DNA of 6,892 nucleotides from Sutterella sp. (GTDB taxonomy: Bacteria > Pseudomonadota > Gammaproteobacteria > Burkholderiales > Burkholderiaceae_F), in the NCBI GenBank assembly GCA_020025965.1, contig JAHHRG010000080.1, positions 1 through 6,892 of the forward strand, read 5' to 3'. Under the pieces are notes generated by a model. The model did not search any database. It had not been told where the DNA came from and saw only the letters and a list, made by a program, of their open reading frames with translations. Below are positions 4,959-6,892 of this stretch, piece after piece. The position numbers and the translations under genes are program-made. Position 1 is the stretch's first letter, and every line of letters starts with the position of its first letter.

Positions 4959-6669
4959 AACGTTCGGTAGGATTGGATTCTGCCAGAGGGCGGATGTTGC
5001 CGATCGTTTTCTGAGCTTCGCGCGGAATGATCACTTCAACCGTGTGGAGACGATTGTGGGTAAAAAGTGTGCAACTGACAGTACGCCCGCGGGCGATTTC
5101 AATTTGACGCGAAATGTTTTTTGCTGTTGAGCGGATTCCGTCAATGGCAACAATCTCGTCGCCGGAAAATAGTCCCGCTTTAAAGGCGGCTCCATCAGTA
5201 CGGGTATGACGAACGAGGAGGCGGTTGTTGCTTACTTGCGTAAAGAGTCCGAGATAACGCTGGGCTGCATCACCTTTACCATCTTCCGTTTCAAGTCTTG
5301 CGTATTCGAGAGCTTTTTTCCAAGCAATGTCCCAAGCAGTAATATCAAGAGTTTCGGAGAGAGTCTTTGCGAGAGGAGCAAGACCGAGACCGAGTGCACG
5401 ATCTAGGAGAGAGGGGAAACCGCCTGTAGAGAGCGAGCGTCGTTGAGGATTGGCGAGCGCTTCTTTAAACCAGTAACGCAAGACGTCGTCAAGCGAGCGA
5501 GTAGCGTTCGACTTTTTTCGAATGGCCATGTCAAGAATGAACGCGAGGATGGCGCCTTTGCCGTAATAAGAACTCTGTGAATAGGCACTGTCGGCAGTTG
5601 GCTTATAGAGATGTGTCCATGCATTGAAGCTCGCGTCTGCCAGAGATTCGTGTTCGAATCCTTCTCGTTCTCTAACCAAACGGAAACGCTCGCCCATTCT
5701 TTTAAAGAAGGTCGCATCATCGATCACTTTGGCTCGCCAAGGAATGAGATTTTCATAGTAAGAAGTAAGCCCTTCGAAGACCCATAGGTCAGGTGTATAG
5801 ACTGGAGTTTCAAGTTGATAGGGAAGAAGAGCTTCGGGCCGAAGATGCTTCACGAGCCAGGCATGGAAGTATTCATGTGCCAAGAGGCGAAGAAAGTCGT
5901 CGTAGTCCTCCGGTGTCTCGTCTTCAAATTCTGCAGGGAGAGAAAGGCTGTCTTTTTGTAGGACAGAACTGCTTTCATGTTCAAGACCGCCAAAGAGTCC
6001 TGATCCCATTTGAATGTGAAAGAGGTAGGACTCAAACGGTGCAGAACCCCAGAAATCGAATGTGGAATCAAGAATAGCCACGACATCTTTCCGAATGCGT
6101 TCAGTATTAAGAGAAGAGACACCTGTAAAGAGAAGGCGATGAGGTATGCCATGAGAGGTGCATTCGACGAGGCGAGCGTTAGCTTCTGGAGTGATCAGGC
6201 TGAAAGGTGCATCCAATAGTTCCTGAATATCGCCTGCTTCGAAAAGACCGAGGGCGATTTCATTCAAGGAGGAGTAGACGGTGTATTTAGTGTCTGCAAA
6301 GGCAATGCGAATGGTTTCGATCTTCTTTGTGTCTGGAATGAAAAAAAGGGCGGCGGGGTTAATAAAGCCTCGAACGTTGTCAATGTAGGCGTCGTGAATA
6401 CCGTCACTATAAGCAAAAACTTGCCACGAGATCGTGATTTCATCGTCAATTGGAAGGTTGTTCCATTGCCAACGGTTTACGGACTTTTGAACGAGTGTTC
6501 CGCAATAAGCTTCGGGCTTGCGAAAGCGACCTGCATAGTCGCGAATCAGATAACTGCCGCTTGTCCACGCTGGAATGTAAAGCTCAAGGGAGGGGGCGGG
6601 AGCAATAAGTGATAAGGACACTTCATAGAGATGCTTTTCTGGAAGCGGAGTGACGGTATAGCGCAACAT
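4942..6669 (-). CDS. M61-family metallopeptidase with PDZ domain (glycyl aminopeptidase-like)
   Basis: This is a 575-residue protein with the three-part layout of family M61. Residues of about 1-165 form the beta-rich N-terminal domain (starting MLRYTVTPLPEKHLYEVSL). The gluzincin catalytic domain carries zinc ligands H265 and H269 and catalytic E266 in LAHEYFHAW, with the third ligand probably E299 in WVFEGLTSYYE. A C-terminal PDZ domain of about residues 478-552 contains AGLFSGDEIVAIDG. The best-known member, from Sphingomonas, releases N-terminal Gly or Ala, but substrates of most members are unknown. No signal peptide or membrane helix is seen, so a cytoplasmic place is inferred. The start is supported by GAGG 8 nt upstream (plus 6678-6681). 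It is transcribed away from the rRNA promoter block at the right edge, and its 3' end overlaps ung. Confidence 0.9.
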   Translation of the reverse strand: MLRYTVTPLPEKHLYEVSLSLIAPAPSLELYIPAWTSGSYLIRDYAGRFRKPEAYCGTLVQKSVNRWQWNNLPIDDEITISWQVFAYSDGIHDAYIDNVRGFINPAALFFIPDTKKIETIRIAFADTKYTVYSSLNEIALGLFEAGDIQELLDAPFSLITPEANARLVECTSHGIPHRLLFTGVSSLNTERIRKDVVAILDSTFDFWGSAPFESYLFHIQMGSGLFGGLEHESSSVLQKDSLSLPAEFEDETPEDYDDFLRLLAHEYFHAWLVKHLRPEALLPYQLETPVYTPDLWVFEGLTSYYENLIPWRAKVIDDATFFKRMGERFRLVREREGFEHESLADASFNAWTHLYKPTADSAYSQSSYYGKGAILAFILDMAIRKKSNATRSLDDVLRYWFKEALANPQRRSLSTGGFPSLLDRALGLGLAPLAKTLSETLDITAWDIAWKKALEYARLETEDGKGDAAQRYLGLFTQVSNNRLLVRHTRTDGAAFKAGLFSGDEIVAIDGIRSTAKNISRQIEIARGRTVSCTLFTHNRLHTVEVIIPREAQKTIGNIRPLAESNPTERFKSTN

Positions 6670-6693
6670 GTTCGAAACCTCGGAAAAAACTGC

Positions 6694-6722
6694 TTGACAA
6701 CATTCTCTTCAATCTGCATAAT
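6694..6722 (+). promoter_or_regulatory. Upstream tandem promoter P1 of the predicted rRNA operon
   Basis: TTGACA (6694-6699) is followed after exactly 17 bp by CATAAT (6717-6722), a near-consensus sigma70 promoter. No tRNA or open reading frame follows in the next 60 bp, so it is read as the upstream member of a tandem rRNA promoter pair. Its -10 read on the other strand is TATTAT, which could serve the divergent M61 gene. Confidence 0.7.
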
Positions 6723-6728
6723 ACGCAT

Positions 6729-6764
6729 CCACGCGATTTTTGCGTTGGCGAAATCGCTAAGTGG
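6729..6764. repeat. Hairpin between promoters P1 and P2
   Basis: GCGATTT (6733-6739) pairs with AAATCGC (6751-6757). An outer CCAC/GTGG stem (6729-6732 with 6761-6764) continues it across a 3-nt bulge. It would form at the very 5' end of the P1 transcript (predicted start near 6729). It could be a stem in the early leader or a protein site next to P2; no function is known. Confidence 0.4.
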
Positions 6765-6810
6765 AAAAAAGTCAAAAAAAATTGACACGGACTGAAAGGT
6801 TCTATATAAT
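6765..6810 (+). promoter_or_regulatory. Consensus promoter P2 with A-rich UP-like element (rRNA operon)
   Basis: TTGACA (6782-6787), 17 bp, then TATAAT (6805-6810) is a full match to the sigma70 consensus in both hexamers and in spacing. The 16 bp directly before the -35 (6765-6780) are all A apart from a central GTC, as in the UP elements that bind the RNA polymerase alpha subunit at rRNA promoters. Transcription would start near 6817, just before the boxB-like hairpin. Confidence 0.9.
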
Positions 6811-6819
6811 TCCACTTCT

Positions 6820-6884
6820 TCACTTCTACGAAGTGATGTTCTTTAAAAATTTGAATTCAACGAACCGATAAGTGTGAACATCGG
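6820..6884 (+). promoter_or_regulatory. rRNA operon leader: boxB-like hairpin, boxA, conserved downstream segment
   Basis: TCACTTC (6820-6826) and GAAGTGA (6830-6836) form a 7-bp hairpin with the loop TAC, in the boxB position. Next comes TGTTCTTTAAAAA (6837-6849), matching 11 of 13 bases of the E. coli rRNA boxA, the RNA site that NusB and S10 bind for antitermination. Then ACCGATAAGTGTG with a short inverted repeat (CCGAT 6865-6869, ATCGG 6880-6884) resembles the segment preceding 16S rRNA in betaproteobacteria. The mature 16S rRNA is not in the window. Confidence 0.85.
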
Positions 6885-6892
6885 CAGTTAAG

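Noticed and set aside
5850..6152. 100-residue minus-strand open frame with a hydrophobic start
   Set aside because: It lies in another frame of the M61 gene, over its zinc-binding region; the M61 frame is clearly the coding one.
1..6892. CRISPR array, insertion sequence, phage or toxin-antitoxin module
   Set aside because: No spaced direct repeats, transposase or integrase motifs, terminal repeats or paired small toxin/antitoxin genes are seen. Nearly all the space is filled by housekeeping genes.

Overview
This window reads as ordinary chromosomal DNA of a Gram-negative proteobacterium, most likely a betaproteobacterium of the order Burkholderiales. The evidence is an outer-membrane murein transglycosylase lipoprotein (MltA), a periplasmic disulfide isomerase (DsbC), an rpe-gph pair next to mltA, and, at the right edge, a leader of the type found in front of 16S rRNA in betaproteobacteria (a TGTTCTTTAAAAA boxA followed by GATAAGTGTG). 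Base composition looks close to balanced, which is low for that order and would fit a host-associated line such as the Sutterellaceae. That family-level placement is inference only.

Layout, left to right. A tRNA-Phe gene on the minus strand is cut by the left edge (1-54), with its promoter behind it. The dsbC gene follows on the plus strand (281-1003). Its candidate promoter lies inside two overlapping perfect inverted repeats. A strong stem-loop at 1019-1051 separates dsbC from the convergent mltA (1074-2258, minus). A divergent intergenic region of about 150 bp leads into a tight plus-strand cluster, rpe - gph - small secreted LprI-like protein - ung (2412-4958), with gaps of 6 and 10 nt and then a 4-nt ATGA overlap. 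The ung gene runs tail to tail into a minus-strand M61-family metallopeptidase with a PDZ domain (4942-6669), and the two coding regions overlap by 17 bp. The last 220 bp are a regulatory block: two tandem sigma70-type promoters (TTGACA-17-CATAAT, and a fully consensus TTGACA-17-TATAAT behind an A-rich tract), then a boxB-like hairpin, boxA and a conserved leader segment. A ribosomal RNA operon is therefore expected to begin just past the right edge.

How the genes work together. DsbC and MltA are both envelope proteins (disulfide isomerisation in the periplasm, glycan-strand cleavage in murein). Rpe (pentose phosphate and Calvin-type epimerisation) and Gph (2-phosphoglycolate clearance) are housekeeping carbon-metabolism enzymes often encoded together. 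Ung is base-excision repair of uracil. The small secreted protein resembles the LprI/DUF1311 group, some members of which inhibit lysozyme, but its role here is unproven. No CRISPR array, insertion sequence, prophage gene or obvious novel defence or mobile system is visible. The most interesting items are regulatory: the overlapping palindromes at dsbC, the rRNA promoter/leader block, and the overlapping ung/M61 3' ends with an 11-bp hairpin.
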